5,428 bases of DNA from positions 1 to 5,428 of the forward strand of contig JAGRHX010000298.1 in assembly GCA_020444775.1 (NCBI GenBank), in the 5' to 3' direction. Both the position numbers and the translations under genes were made by a program. The stretch comes from Gammaproteobacteria bacterium (GTDB lineage Bacteria > Pseudomonadota > Gammaproteobacteria > HK1). Of this stretch, positions 1 through 5,428 are shown one piece after another. The notes under the pieces are model-generated. The model was not told where the DNA came from, did not search any database, and saw only the letters and a program-made list of their open reading frames with translations. How positions within the stretch are numbered: the first letter of the stretch is position 1; each line of letters starts with the position of its first letter.

Positions 1-45
1 CGTCCCCTGAGTTGACGTCCCCTGAATTGACGTCCCCTGAGTTGA
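1..45. repeat. 15-bp tandem repeat, three copies, at the left edge
   Basis: The unit CGTCCCCTGAGTTGA occurs at 1-15, 16-30 and 31-45. The middle copy has one change (A for G at position 26). After position 45 the match decays. The array may continue to the left beyond the window. Because 15 is a multiple of three, it stays in frame with the leftward PTS EIIA gene and encodes V-N-S-G-D repeats. The CCCCTGA(A/G)TT core resembles repeats I recall near REP-associated or IS200-type transposase elements in environmental proteobacteria; that link is from memory and is not shown by this sequence. Confidence 0.85.
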
Positions 46-454
46 CACCCTGGGCGACGATGCCCTGCGTGCCGCCCTGCGTCGCACGTTCGACCAGCTC
101 GGCAAGCGGTCGCTCACGATCGTTCAGTACACGTAGCAGCATCGGCAGGTTCAAGCCGGCCACCAGCGCCCCGACATGCGGCGCATCGCCGCGTACGGAC
201 AGTCCCTGCAACATCTCCATCCCGACGTTGCTCGGCGTCGCGCCATACAGGTCGACCAGCACCAGCAGCTGGTCGACACCGGCTAGCGCGTCGACGGCAG
301 CGGCCGTGGCGGAGCGGGCCTGTTCGAGGCTCATGCTGTGAGGCACCTCGACGACCTGCACTGCCATGCCGGGCTGGCCGAGAATGGCGGCCGCGATCTC
401 CATCATGGCCACGCCGACGCCTTCATGGGTGAGCAAAACCAGTCCGGTGGTCAT
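1..454 (-). CDS. PTS EIIA component, mannose/fructose family (partial, runs off left edge)
   Basis: This is a cytoplasmic phosphocarrier domain of the EIIA-Man type, which takes phosphate from HPr on a histidine. Reading from the ATG at 454-452, the product begins MTTGLVLLTHEGVGVAMMEI. His10 sits after the first beta strand, where the family phosphorylation site (His10 of E. coli ManX) lies. A second family motif, LVLVDLYGATPSNVG, lies near residues 68-82. The frame is open for 151 codons to the window edge. The EIIA fold normally needs about 130 residues, so the catalytic domain looks complete and what is cut off is a tail. The tail is odd: residues from about 137 onward read VNSGD three times, encoded by the 15-bp tandem repeat at 1-45. 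No IIB, IIC or IID gene is visible. In many proteobacteria a stand-alone gene like this is followed by ptsH and ptsI in a regulatory PTS, so those may lie to the left (inference). No clear Shine-Dalgarno precedes the ATG, but it fits the family N-terminus. Confidence 0.9.
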   Translation of the reverse strand, partial: MTTGLVLLTHEGVGVAMMEIAAAILGQPGMAVQVVEVPHSMSLEQARSATAAAVDALAGVDQLLVLVDLYGATPSNVGMEMLQGLSVRGDAPHVGALVAGLNLPMLLRVLNDRERPLAELVERATQGGTQGIVAQGVNSGDVNSGDVNSGD

Positions 455-485
455 CTTGTCATGGCATTCACGCGCTATCTCATCC

Positions 486-510
486 CGGCCCGAACCCGCG
501 CACCGGGCCG
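486..510. other. Inverted repeat between hemD and the PTS EIIA gene
   Basis: CGGCCCG at 486-492 pairs perfectly with CGGGCCG at 504-510 across an 11-base loop. It lies in the 102-bp gap after the hemD stop. On the leftward transcript no U-tract follows the stem, so it does not look like a standard intrinsic terminator. It could be a weak or factor-assisted stop for hemCD, a leader structure for the next gene, or chance in GC-rich DNA. Confidence 0.35.
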
Positions 511-556
511 ATGGATGAATGATTGAACACTGACTTGCGCACCGTTCGCACGATGC

Positions 557-1405
557 TCAGGTCGCTCGCCTGGAACCGACGTCACACCACAGCTCACGCA
601 AGGCCTCAAGCAAGGCCGGATCCGACATGCTGGTCGCCGCCCGCACCGGCCCCTGAAAGCCCAACCGCCGACAGCGCTGCAGATGGCGTGTGTGCGACAC
701 CACCAGGGGCCGCTGCAGCAACCAGGGACGCCAGCGCGGCGCGGCCAGATCCAAGAGGTTGTCCAGCGCCTCACCGCTGCTGGTCAGGATCATCTGGATC
801 TCAGCGGCGTGTCGATCGAGAAATGTATTCAGGTCCTGGCATGGCCGACGACGGCGATAGGCCGCCAGCCTCAGGACCCGGGCGCCCCGCGCCAGCAATG
901 CCTGGTCGAGCAACCTGCGTCCACCCTCGCCGCCGACCAACAACACCTGGGCGGCACTCGGCAACGCCCCGGCCAGAGCCTCGAGCAGGCCTTCCGAATC
1001 AGAGCTGGTGGCAGGGGTGATGACGTCCTCTATGCCCGACCGTTGAAGAGCGGCGGCCGTCGCCTGACCAACGGCCGCGACCCGGGGGCCATGACCGGCG
1101 GCGCACGCGGCGCTCAGCGCGTCTACCAGCGGTCGCGCATGCTGCACCGCATTAACGCTGGTAAACACACACGAATCAAGTCGACGCAGCAGATCCGTCC
1201 AGGCCATCCGCGACCTCGCCCCCGACGCGCCGCAAAGCTCGGCCGGCGCGGGCAACGGCAATGGCTCGATGACCAACAGCGGAAAGCACAGCGGCCGGGC
1301 CCCGATGCCACCCAGGCGCCGCAACAGGGCCTGTGACTGCTGCCTGGGTCGGGTCACCAGGATCCCGACGCCGGACAGCGGCTCAGCGGACCGCAGGTCG
1401 GACAC
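557..1405 (-). CDS. hemD: Uroporphyrinogen-III synthase
   Basis: HemD cyclises hydroxymethylbilane to uroporphyrinogen III in the cytoplasm, inverting ring D, and is the step right after HemC. HemD sequences diverge strongly, but the family signatures are present. Counting from the GTG start: GVGILVTRPRQQSQALL at about residues 13-29, FTSVNAV at about 81-87, RVAAVGQATAAAL in the middle, ILTSSGEALDNLL at about 206-218, and a C-terminal LVVSHTRHLQRCRRLGF block. The order matches the two-domain HemD fold. The start is uncertain because there is no in-frame ATG near the N-terminus. I chose GTG at 1405-1403 (282 aa), which has a GGGGG run five bases upstream. TTG at 1459-1457 would give 300 aa with no visible Shine-Dalgarno, and CTG at 1378 would give 273 aa, closest to the usual length of about 250. 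It follows hemC after 96 bp (42 bp with the TTG start) on the same strand, so co-transcription is likely. Confidence 0.93.
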   Translation of the reverse strand: MSDLRSAEPLSGVGILVTRPRQQSQALLRRLGGIGARPLCFPLLVIEPLPLPAPAELCGASGARSRMAWTDLLRRLDSCVFTSVNAVQHARPLVDALSAACAAGHGPRVAAVGQATAAALQRSGIEDVITPATSSDSEGLLEALAGALPSAAQVLLVGGEGGRRLLDQALLARGARVLRLAAYRRRRPCQDLNTFLDRHAAEIQMILTSSGEALDNLLDLAAPRWRPWLLQRPLVVSHTRHLQRCRRLGFQGPVRAATSMSDPALLEALRELWCDVGSRRAT

Positions 1406-1501
1406 GAGCGCCCCCGCGTTCCGGCGGCAGTGGTTCGCGGACTCGGGCTCGCGACTCAAGCCGGATCGTATCGCCGTGACACACGCGCCGGCCCTGCCCG
1501 C

Positions 1502-2428
1502 TCAGACGTCGGCGTAGGCCGCGTCGATGATCTCCCCGGCACCGGCGCGCAGCAGCTGCTCGGCCACCGAGACCCCGAGCTCCGCGGCCATCTGCACCGG
1601 CCCCTTGGCCTGCGCCCGCAGCACCACGGTGCCGTCGCCACTGGCAATCAGACCACGCATCCAGAGCCCGTCGTCGTCAATCTCCGCGTAGCCCGCGAAG
1701 GGCACCTGGCAACCGCCCCCCAGCTTCTCGTTGAATGCCCGCTCGGCACGCAGACGAGTTGCCGAGTCATCATGATCGAGCGCCGCCAGCAGGGCCCGCA
1801 GCTCGGCATCGTCCTCGCGCGTCTCGATACCCAGGGTGCCCTGGCCGATGGCCGGCAGCATCTGCTCGGGTTCGAAGCGTTGACTGATACGGCCCGCCAG
1901 CTGTAGCCGCTGCAGCCCCGAGGCTGCCAGGATCAGCGCGTCGAAATCACCGTTGTCCAGGCGCGTGAGCCGGGTCTGGACGCTGCCTCGCACGTTCTGG
2001 ATGTCCAGATCCGGTCGCAGCACCATGAGCTGACACTGCCGACGCAGGCTGGAGCTGCCGATCCGGGCACCGCCGGGCAGCGCATCCAGACTGTCGTATC
2101 GATTGCTGACCAGCGCGTCGCAGGGGTCGCCACGCTCGAGCACGGTGCTGATGACGAGCCCCGCCGGCAGCTCCACGGGCACGTCCTTCATGGAATGCAC
2201 CGCGATGTCGGCCCGGCCGTCGAGCATCGCCAGCTCCAACTCCTTGACGAACAGGCCCTTACCACCGACCTTGGCCAGCGGCGCATCGACGAGCTTGTCG
2301 CCCTGGGTGCGCATCGGTAGCAGCTCGCAATCGAGGTCTGGATGCGCCTGTTTCAGCGCCTCGACCACGAATTCGGCCTGCCATAGGGCCAGTGGGCTAC
2401 GTCGGGTTGCGATTCTCAGCGTTCTCAT
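1502..2428 (-). CDS. hemC: Hydroxymethylbilane synthase (porphobilinogen deaminase)
   Basis: HemC polymerises four porphobilinogen molecules into hydroxymethylbilane in the cytoplasm, the substrate of HemD encoded next. The product is 308 aa, close to the 313 aa usually given for E. coli. Visible landmarks: RIATRRSPLALWQA at residues 5-18; HSMKDVP at 78-84 with the catalytic aspartate at D82 (E. coli D84); GSSSLRR at 124-130 with the two cofactor-binding arginines; VRGSVQTRL at 146-154; and GGGCQVP at 237-243, where C240 (E. coli C242) should carry the dipyrromethane cofactor. One departure is Ser149 where the family motif VRGN normally has Asn. The start at 2428-2426 fits the family N-terminus (MRTLRIATR), yet no Shine-Dalgarno precedes it. 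A 9-codon ORF (2454-2425) ends in a TGA overlapping the hemC ATG. It is transcribed divergently from gshB across 152 bp. Confidence 0.99.
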   Translation of the reverse strand: MRTLRIATRRSPLALWQAEFVVEALKQAHPDLDCELLPMRTQGDKLVDAPLAKVGGKGLFVKELELAMLDGRADIAVHSMKDVPVELPAGLVISTVLERGDPCDALVSNRYDSLDALPGGARIGSSSLRRQCQLMVLRPDLDIQNVRGSVQTRLTRLDNGDFDALILAASGLQRLQLAGRISQRFEPEQMLPAIGQGTLGIETREDDAELRALLAALDHDDSATRLRAERAFNEKLGGGCQVPFAGYAEIDDDGLWMRGLIASGDGTVVLRAQAKGPVQMAAELGVSVAEQLLRAGAGEIIDAAYADV

Positions 2429-2535
2429 GGGTCGGGCAGGGTAATGCCAGCCATCGTCGCGGGCAATCAGTTCTGAAGGCTGCGCACGCGGAGCGGTCTG
2501 TGGCTCGACCTTCTGCCCTTGCGGGCGCGATGCGC

Positions 2536-2543
2536 GTTAGACT
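2536..2543 (+). promoter_or_regulatory. Weak candidate -10 region for gshB
   Basis: Within the 152-bp gap between hemC and gshB, TAGACT (2538-2543) matches the sigma70 -10 consensus at four of six positions. It would place the transcription start about 30 bp before the gshB ATG. No good -35 lies at 16-18 bp. The same bases read on the other strand give TCTAAC (2541-2536) with CTGACA (2562-2557) 15 bp upstream, a candidate hemC promoter with a short spacer. Both are weak sequence matches only. Confidence 0.25.
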
Positions 2544-2569
2544 GCGCTCGCCGTCCTGTCAGCATTTCC

Positions 2570-2573
2570 GGAG
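2570..2573 (+). promoter_or_regulatory. Ribosome binding site of gshB
   Basis: GGAG lies seven bases before the ATG at 2581. The open frame extends upstream to 2392, into hemC. This site, together with the match of MSRKLGVVMDP to the GshB N-terminus, fixes the start at 2581 and not at the longer frame's first ATG. Confidence 0.8.
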
Positions 2574-2580
2574 CCACCCA

Positions 2581-3549
2581 ATGAGCCGCAAACTCGGCGT
2601 CGTGATGGACCCCATCGAGTCCATCAACTACAAGAAGGACACTTCCCTGGCCCTGCTCGAGGCGGCGCAGCGCTTCGATTTCGAGCTGCACTACATGGAG
2701 ATGCGCGATCTGGCGCTGCGTGACGGTCGCTGCGTGGCCCGCCAACGCCCCTTGCAGGTGCGCATGGACCCGGAGGACTGGTTCACCCTGGGCGACCCGG
2801 AGCTGATGCCGCTGGCCGAGCTCGACGTGATACTGATGCGCAAGGATCCGCCCTTCGACCCCGAGTACATCTATGCCACCTACATGCTCGAGCGAGCCGA
2901 GCAGGAAGGGGTGCTGGTGGTGAACAAGCCACGCTCGCTACGCGATGCGAACGAGAAGATGTTCACCGCGTTCTTCCCACAGTGCTGTCCGCCCACCCTG
3001 GTCAGCCGCGACCACAAACGTCTGAAGGACTTCCTGGTCGAGCACGAGGACATCGTCATCAAGCCACTGGACGGCATGGGCGGCAGCTCGATATTCCGCG
3101 TCCAGGTGGGTGGGCCGAACGTCAACGTGATCATGGAGACCTTGACGCAACATCAAACCCGATTCGCAATGGCTCAGCGCTTCATCCCGGAGATCGTCCG
3201 CGGCGACAAGCGGGTGCTGATGATCGATGGCCAGCCGACCGGCTACGCGCTGGCCCGGGTGCCACAGGCCGACGACATGCGCGGCAATCTGGCGGCCGGC
3301 GCCGTCGGCGAGGCCCGCGAGATGACCGAGCGCGACCACTGGATCGCGGCCCAGGTCGGCCCGGAGTTGAAGCGCCGCGGCCTGGTGTTCGTCGGCCTGG
3401 ACGTGATCGGCGACTATCTCACCGAGATCAACGTCACCAGCCCGACCTGCGTGCGCGAGCTCAACGAGCAGATCGGCCTGGACATTGGCGCCACCCTGAT
3501 GGAAGCCATCCTCCGGCGTCTGGAGGATGGCGGCGCCCAGGCTACATGA
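2581..3549 (+). CDS. gshB: Glutathione synthetase (ATP-grasp)
   Basis: GshB joins gamma-glutamylcysteine and glycine using ATP to make glutathione in the cytoplasm. The product is 322 aa against 316 in E. coli, and it aligns from its first residue. It opens with KLGVVMDPIESINYKKDTS (residues 4-22), the family signature of the N-terminal domain. VVNKPRSLRDANEKMF around residues 113-128 contains K126, matching the ATP-binding K125 of E. coli. KPLDGMGGSSIFRV starts at K161, matching K160, in the flexible loop region. RGNLAAGAVGE is the glycine-rich loop, with Ala where E. coli has Gly in NLAAGG. EINVTSPTCVRE at 282-293 holds the metal-binding and substrate-binding C-terminal motif. All expected active-site elements are present. 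It is the first gene of the rightward set, with tonB following after 58 bp. gshA is not in the window, as is usual in this group. Confidence 0.99.
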   Translation: MSRKLGVVMDPIESINYKKDTSLALLEAAQRFDFELHYMEMRDLALRDGRCVARQRPLQVRMDPEDWFTLGDPELMPLAELDVILMRKDPPFDPEYIYATYMLERAEQEGVLVVNKPRSLRDANEKMFTAFFPQCCPPTLVSRDHKRLKDFLVEHEDIVIKPLDGMGGSSIFRVQVGGPNVNVIMETLTQHQTRFAMAQRFIPEIVRGDKRVLMIDGQPTGYALARVPQADDMRGNLAAGAVGEAREMTERDHWIAAQVGPELKRRGLVFVGLDVIGDYLTEINVTSPTCVRELNEQIGLDIGATLMEAILRRLEDGGAQAT

Positions 3550-3568
3550 TTGAGTGCCGGCTGGCGGG

Positions 3569-3574
3569 TATACT
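3569..3574 (+). promoter_or_regulatory. Candidate -10 element of a tonB promoter
   Basis: TATACT lies in the 58-bp gap between gshB and tonB and matches the sigma70 -10 consensus at five of six positions. Transcription would start near 3581, leaving a leader of about 27 bases before the tonB start. The upstream -35 is poor: TTGAGT (3550-3555) matches four of six but the spacer is only 13 bp. I see no Fur-box-like sequence, so iron control is not suggested here. Confidence 0.35.
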
Positions 3575-3590
3575 CCGGGCAGCTCGATTC

Positions 3591-3596
3591 GGTGAG
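3591..3596 (+). promoter_or_regulatory. Ribosome binding site of tonB, supporting a TTG start
   Basis: GGTGAG ends 11 bases before the TTG at 3608. The first in-frame ATG (3689) would leave only about two residues before the membrane segment and has no comparable purine-rich site upstream. A 4-codon frame, ATG ATC AGC GCT TGA (3597-3611), overlaps the TTG, but its ATG abuts GGTGAG directly, which is too close to use it. Confidence 0.5.
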
Positions 3597-3607
3597 ATGA
3601 TCAGCGC

Positions 3608-4705
3608 TTGACCGCCACCACCTCGTCCATCCCCGCATTGCTCGACCCGGGCGTCGATTTCAGTGCCGCGCGGCGTAATGCCGACCGCATGGGCACCGCC
3701 CTGTTCCTGGCCATTGTCACCCACCTTTTCGTGGTGCTGGGTGTCAGTTTCGTCTACGACAAAGGGCAACGCGATCTCAGCAGCTCGATTGACGTGGTGC
3801 TGGTGCAACGCAAGAGCGAGTCCACGCCGGATGATGCCCGGCACTGGGCACAGGCGAACAGCGAGGGTGGCGGAGAATCGGCGGAACCTGAAATCGCCAG
3901 CACCCCGCTGCCCGCGCCGTTGCTGAGCAACGAGGCGGCGTTGGTCAGCGCCGCGCCACCACAGCCCGAGGTCACCCCGGTCGCGGTGCGCGAGCCAGAT
4001 CCGGTGGTCGAGGAGCCGGCCGCGTCGCAGGCTCCGGCCGAGGCCGCCCCGCCGGTGCCGGTGCTCAGCTCGAGTCGCGAGACGGACGACGAGGTCGTGC
4101 CCACCGACAGCGTCCAGAGCCGCCCCGAGCCGCGCGTGCGCGAGCAGGCCGTGGCCCGGGAATCGGTGCCCAGCGAGCGTCAGGTCGACGCCCAGCGGGT
4201 ACCGAAGCGGACCCGGGCGCAGGAGGTGCCGGCCACGCCCCCAGTGCCAGCTCGCAACGTCGACGCCGCGACCCTGCTGCAGCGCAGCCGTCAGATTGCC
4301 GCGCTGAGCGCACGGGTGGACATGAAGCTGAAGGCGTACTCCGAGCGGCCGCGCCGGCGTTGGATCTCGGCGCGTACCCGTGAGCACCGTTATGCGAGCT
4401 ACATGGAAGCATGGCGCGCCAAGGTCGAGCGGATCGGCAACCTGAACTATCCCCAGGCCGCGCGCGACCGGCGTCTGTCCGGAACCTTGCTGCTGGACGT
4501 GGCACTGAAGGCCGACGGCACGATCCATGACATGACCATCCGTCGCTCCTCCGGCAAACAGGTGCTGGACGACGCGGCCATGAACATCGTGCGGCTCGCG
4601 GCCCCGTTTGCCCGATTCCCCGAATCCATCCGCAAGGAAACCGACATCCTGCACATCGAGCGTACCTGGAGCTTCGAGACCGGCCAGCACTTCTCGAGCC
4701 GCTGA
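3608..4705 (+). CDS. TonB-family energy transducer (TonB3-like, gshB-linked)
   Basis: TonB proteins are anchored in the inner membrane, work with ExbB/ExbD, and reach across the periplasm to energise an outer-membrane or envelope process. With the TTG start the product is 365 aa: a short cytoplasmic N-terminus (1-27), one hydrophobic segment at about 30-50 (GTALFLAIVTHLFVVLGVSF) with a histidine (H39) inside the membrane as in TonB, then a long Pro/Ala/Glu/Arg-rich linker (about 60-225). A helical basic stretch follows, and the C-terminal TonB domain starts near RYASYMEAWR (261-270). That domain carries NLNYPQAARD, the L-G-LLLDVALKADG strand, SSGKQVLDDAA, and a final ERTWSFE (about 351-357). 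It is long next to E. coli TonB (239 aa), and the linker lacks the classic Glu-Pro/Lys-Pro repeats. The position between gshB and yqgE matches tonB3 of P. aeruginosa, reported to be needed for twitching motility; a pilus-related role is therefore more likely than iron uptake here (inference). No exbB/exbD is adjacent. Confidence 0.95.
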   Translation: MTATTSSIPALLDPGVDFSAARRNADRMGTALFLAIVTHLFVVLGVSFVYDKGQRDLSSSIDVVLVQRKSESTPDDARHWAQANSEGGGESAEPEIASTPLPAPLLSNEAALVSAAPPQPEVTPVAVREPDPVVEEPAASQAPAEAAPPVPVLSSSRETDDEVVPTDSVQSRPEPRVREQAVARESVPSERQVDAQRVPKRTRAQEVPATPPVPARNVDAATLLQRSRQIAALSARVDMKLKAYSERPRRRWISARTREHRYASYMEAWRAKVERIGNLNYPQAARDRRLSGTLLLDVALKADGTIHDMTIRRSSGKQVLDDAAMNIVRLAAPFARFPESIRKETDILHIERTWSFETGQHFSSR

Positions 4706-4783
4706 GCCAGACGCCGCTGCCTCGCCATCGATGACCGCCGCATGCCGGGCGCACAAACGCAGCTTCTACCTGACGCCGGTCTT

Positions 4784-4812
4784 TCGACAGCAGGACCACA
4801 CCACCGCATAAT
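4784..4812 (+). promoter_or_regulatory. Sigma70-type promoter for yqgE-ruvX
   Basis: TCGACA (4784-4789, five of six against TTGACA) is followed by exactly 17 bp and CATAAT (4807-4812, five of six against TATAAT). It lies in the 113-bp gap after tonB. The predicted start of transcription, seven bases past the -10, is at about 4819, the A of the yqgE ATG, so the mRNA would have no leader. This is a pattern match only; the spacing and double match make it the best promoter in the window. Confidence 0.5.
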
Positions 4813-4818
4813 CAACGC

Positions 4819-5370
4819 ATGGACCTGACCAACCAGTTTCTCATCGCCATGCCCTCGCTCGAGGATCCGAATTTCTCCCGGACCGTGACCTACGTGTGCG
4901 TGCACAACGCGGAGGGCGCAATGGGCATCGTGATCAATCGGCCGCTGGATCTGACCGTGGGCGAGGTGCTCTCGCACATGGAGATCGACGTGCTCGACGA
5001 GCGGGCTCGCCAGATGCAGGTGGTGTCGGGTGGACCGGTGCAACGCGAGCGGGGTTTCGTCCTGCATCAGCCCTGCGGCACCTGGGACTCGGTGCTCGAA
5101 GTGGCGGACGGCATTGGCGTCGCGACCTCGCGGGACATCCTCGACGCGGTCGCCCGTGGCGAGGGACCCGAGCACGCGCTGCTGGCGCTCGGTTACGCAG
5201 GCTGGGGTGCCGGACAGCTCGAACAGGAGGTGCAGGCCAATGCCTGGCTGAGCGCCCCCGCGCAGAGCCGCATCATCTTCGATCTGCCCTATTCGGAACG
5301 TTGGGCCCAGGCCACCCGCAGTCTGGGCATCGCTCCGGAACAGCTGCTCGGCGACGCCGGGCACGCGTGA
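4819..5370 (+). CDS. yqgE: YqgE/AlgH family protein
   Basis: This is a 183-aa cytoplasmic protein of the UPF0301 (YqgE/AlgH) family, against 187 aa in E. coli. It was named AlgH in Pseudomonas for a reported effect on alginate regulation; its biochemical activity is not settled. Visible landmarks: QFLIAMPSLEDPNFSRTV at residues 6-23, the family hallmark; VHNAEGAMGIVINRP at 28-42; GGPV at 71-74 followed by RGFVLH; and GYAGWGAGQLEQE at 125-137 before a NAWL motif. Start: the ATG at 4819 aligns with the first residue of E. coli YqgE (M-x-L-x-x-x-FLIAMP), so an internal start is unlikely. No Shine-Dalgarno is visible in the 20 bases before it. It follows tonB by 113 bp and precedes ruvX by 16 bp. 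yqgE and ruvX are neighbours in very many gammaproteobacteria and are probably co-transcribed. Confidence 0.98.
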   Translation: MDLTNQFLIAMPSLEDPNFSRTVTYVCVHNAEGAMGIVINRPLDLTVGEVLSHMEIDVLDERARQMQVVSGGPVQRERGFVLHQPCGTWDSVLEVADGIGVATSRDILDAVARGEGPEHALLALGYAGWGAGQLEQEVQANAWLSAPAQSRIIFDLPYSERWAQATRSLGIAPEQLLGDAGHA

Positions 5371-5386
5371 AGCGGCAGCGGCATCC

Positions 5387-5428
5387 GTGAATGCGTCGGT
5401 ACAGACCCTGCTCGCCTTCGACTACGGC
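5387..5428 (+). CDS. ruvX: RuvX/YqgF, putative Holliday-junction resolvase (first 14 codons, runs off right edge)
   Basis: The frame from GTG at 5387 reads MNASVQTLLAFDYG to the window edge. LAFDYG near the N-terminus is the first beta strand of the RNase H fold in YqgF, with the aspartate (residue 12) in the place of the first catalytic acid. The gene starts 16 bp after the yqgE stop, and ruvX is its usual neighbour. The family has been linked to Holliday-junction resolution and to processing of the 16S rRNA 5' end. The AGCGG stretch at 5371-5375 is a weak ribosome binding site. The ATG at 5391 is out of frame. The identification rests on 14 residues plus conserved context. Confidence 0.87.
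   Translation, partial: MNASVQTLLAFDYG

Noticed and set aside
12..341. A plus-strand 109-codon frame beginning MTSPELTSPEL
   Set aside because: It is antisense to the PTS EIIA gene, whose phosphorylation-site and core motifs are clear. The repeated N-terminus merely reflects the tandem repeat.
486..510. The inverted repeat as an intrinsic terminator of hemCD
   Set aside because: The stem is only seven base pairs with an 11-base loop, and no U-tract follows on the minus strand.
523..1336. Plus-strand open frames across hemD
   Set aside because: They are the antisense of a recognised gene, with Arg/Pro/Ala-rich products and no family match.
2392..2580. An N-terminal extension of gshB to 2392
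   Set aside because: It would overlap hemC. GGAG before 2581 and alignment with the GshB N-terminus support the shorter form.
3542..4756. A 404-codon open frame on the minus strand
   Set aside because: It lies antisense across all of tonB. Its His/Arg/Gly-rich product has no recognisable domain, and open antisense frames are expected opposite GC-rich coding DNA.
4731..4811. A possible 26-residue ORF between tonB and yqgE
   Set aside because: It has no ribosome binding site and no recognisable sequence, and it runs through the candidate yqgE promoter.
4447..5364. A 305-codon open frame on the minus strand
   Set aside because: It is antisense to the end of tonB and nearly all of yqgE, both clear family members, and its product shows no motif.

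Overview
The window looks like ordinary chromosomal DNA from a high-GC gammaproteobacterium. Codon third positions are strongly G/C, every complete gene ends in TGA, and the right half has the order gshB - tonB - yqgE (algH) - ruvX (yqgF) known from Pseudomonas and Xanthomonas relatives. The exact lineage cannot be fixed from this sequence.

The layout is divergent around a 152-bp intergenic region (2429-2580). Leftward (minus strand) come hemC (hydroxymethylbilane synthase), hemD (uroporphyrinogen-III synthase), and, after a further 102 bp, a mannose-family PTS EIIA gene. That last gene runs off the left edge through a 15-bp tandem repeat (1-45). Rightward (plus strand) come gshB (glutathione synthetase), a TonB-family energy transducer of the kind found beside gshB, yqgE, and the first 14 codons of ruvX at the right edge.

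hemC and hemD catalyse consecutive steps of tetrapyrrole synthesis: porphobilinogen to hydroxymethylbilane to uroporphyrinogen III. gshB makes glutathione. The TonB-like protein is an inner-membrane protein predicted to couple the proton-motive force to an outer-membrane or periplasmic process. YqgE has no agreed biochemical role, and RuvX is a predicted RNase H-fold Holliday-junction resolvase or rRNA-processing factor. The yqgE-ruvX pair is a conserved neighbourhood, not a pathway.

I see no undescribed system, CRISPR array, RNA gene, prophage or complete mobile element. The items most worth a second look are the tandem repeat at the left edge, which resembles repeat families linked to mobile elements; a well-formed sigma70-type promoter placed so that yqgE mRNA would be leaderless; the absence of a Shine-Dalgarno sequence at hemC combined with a tiny upstream ORF overlapping its start; and the hemCD-to-PTS junction where hemX/hemY often sit.
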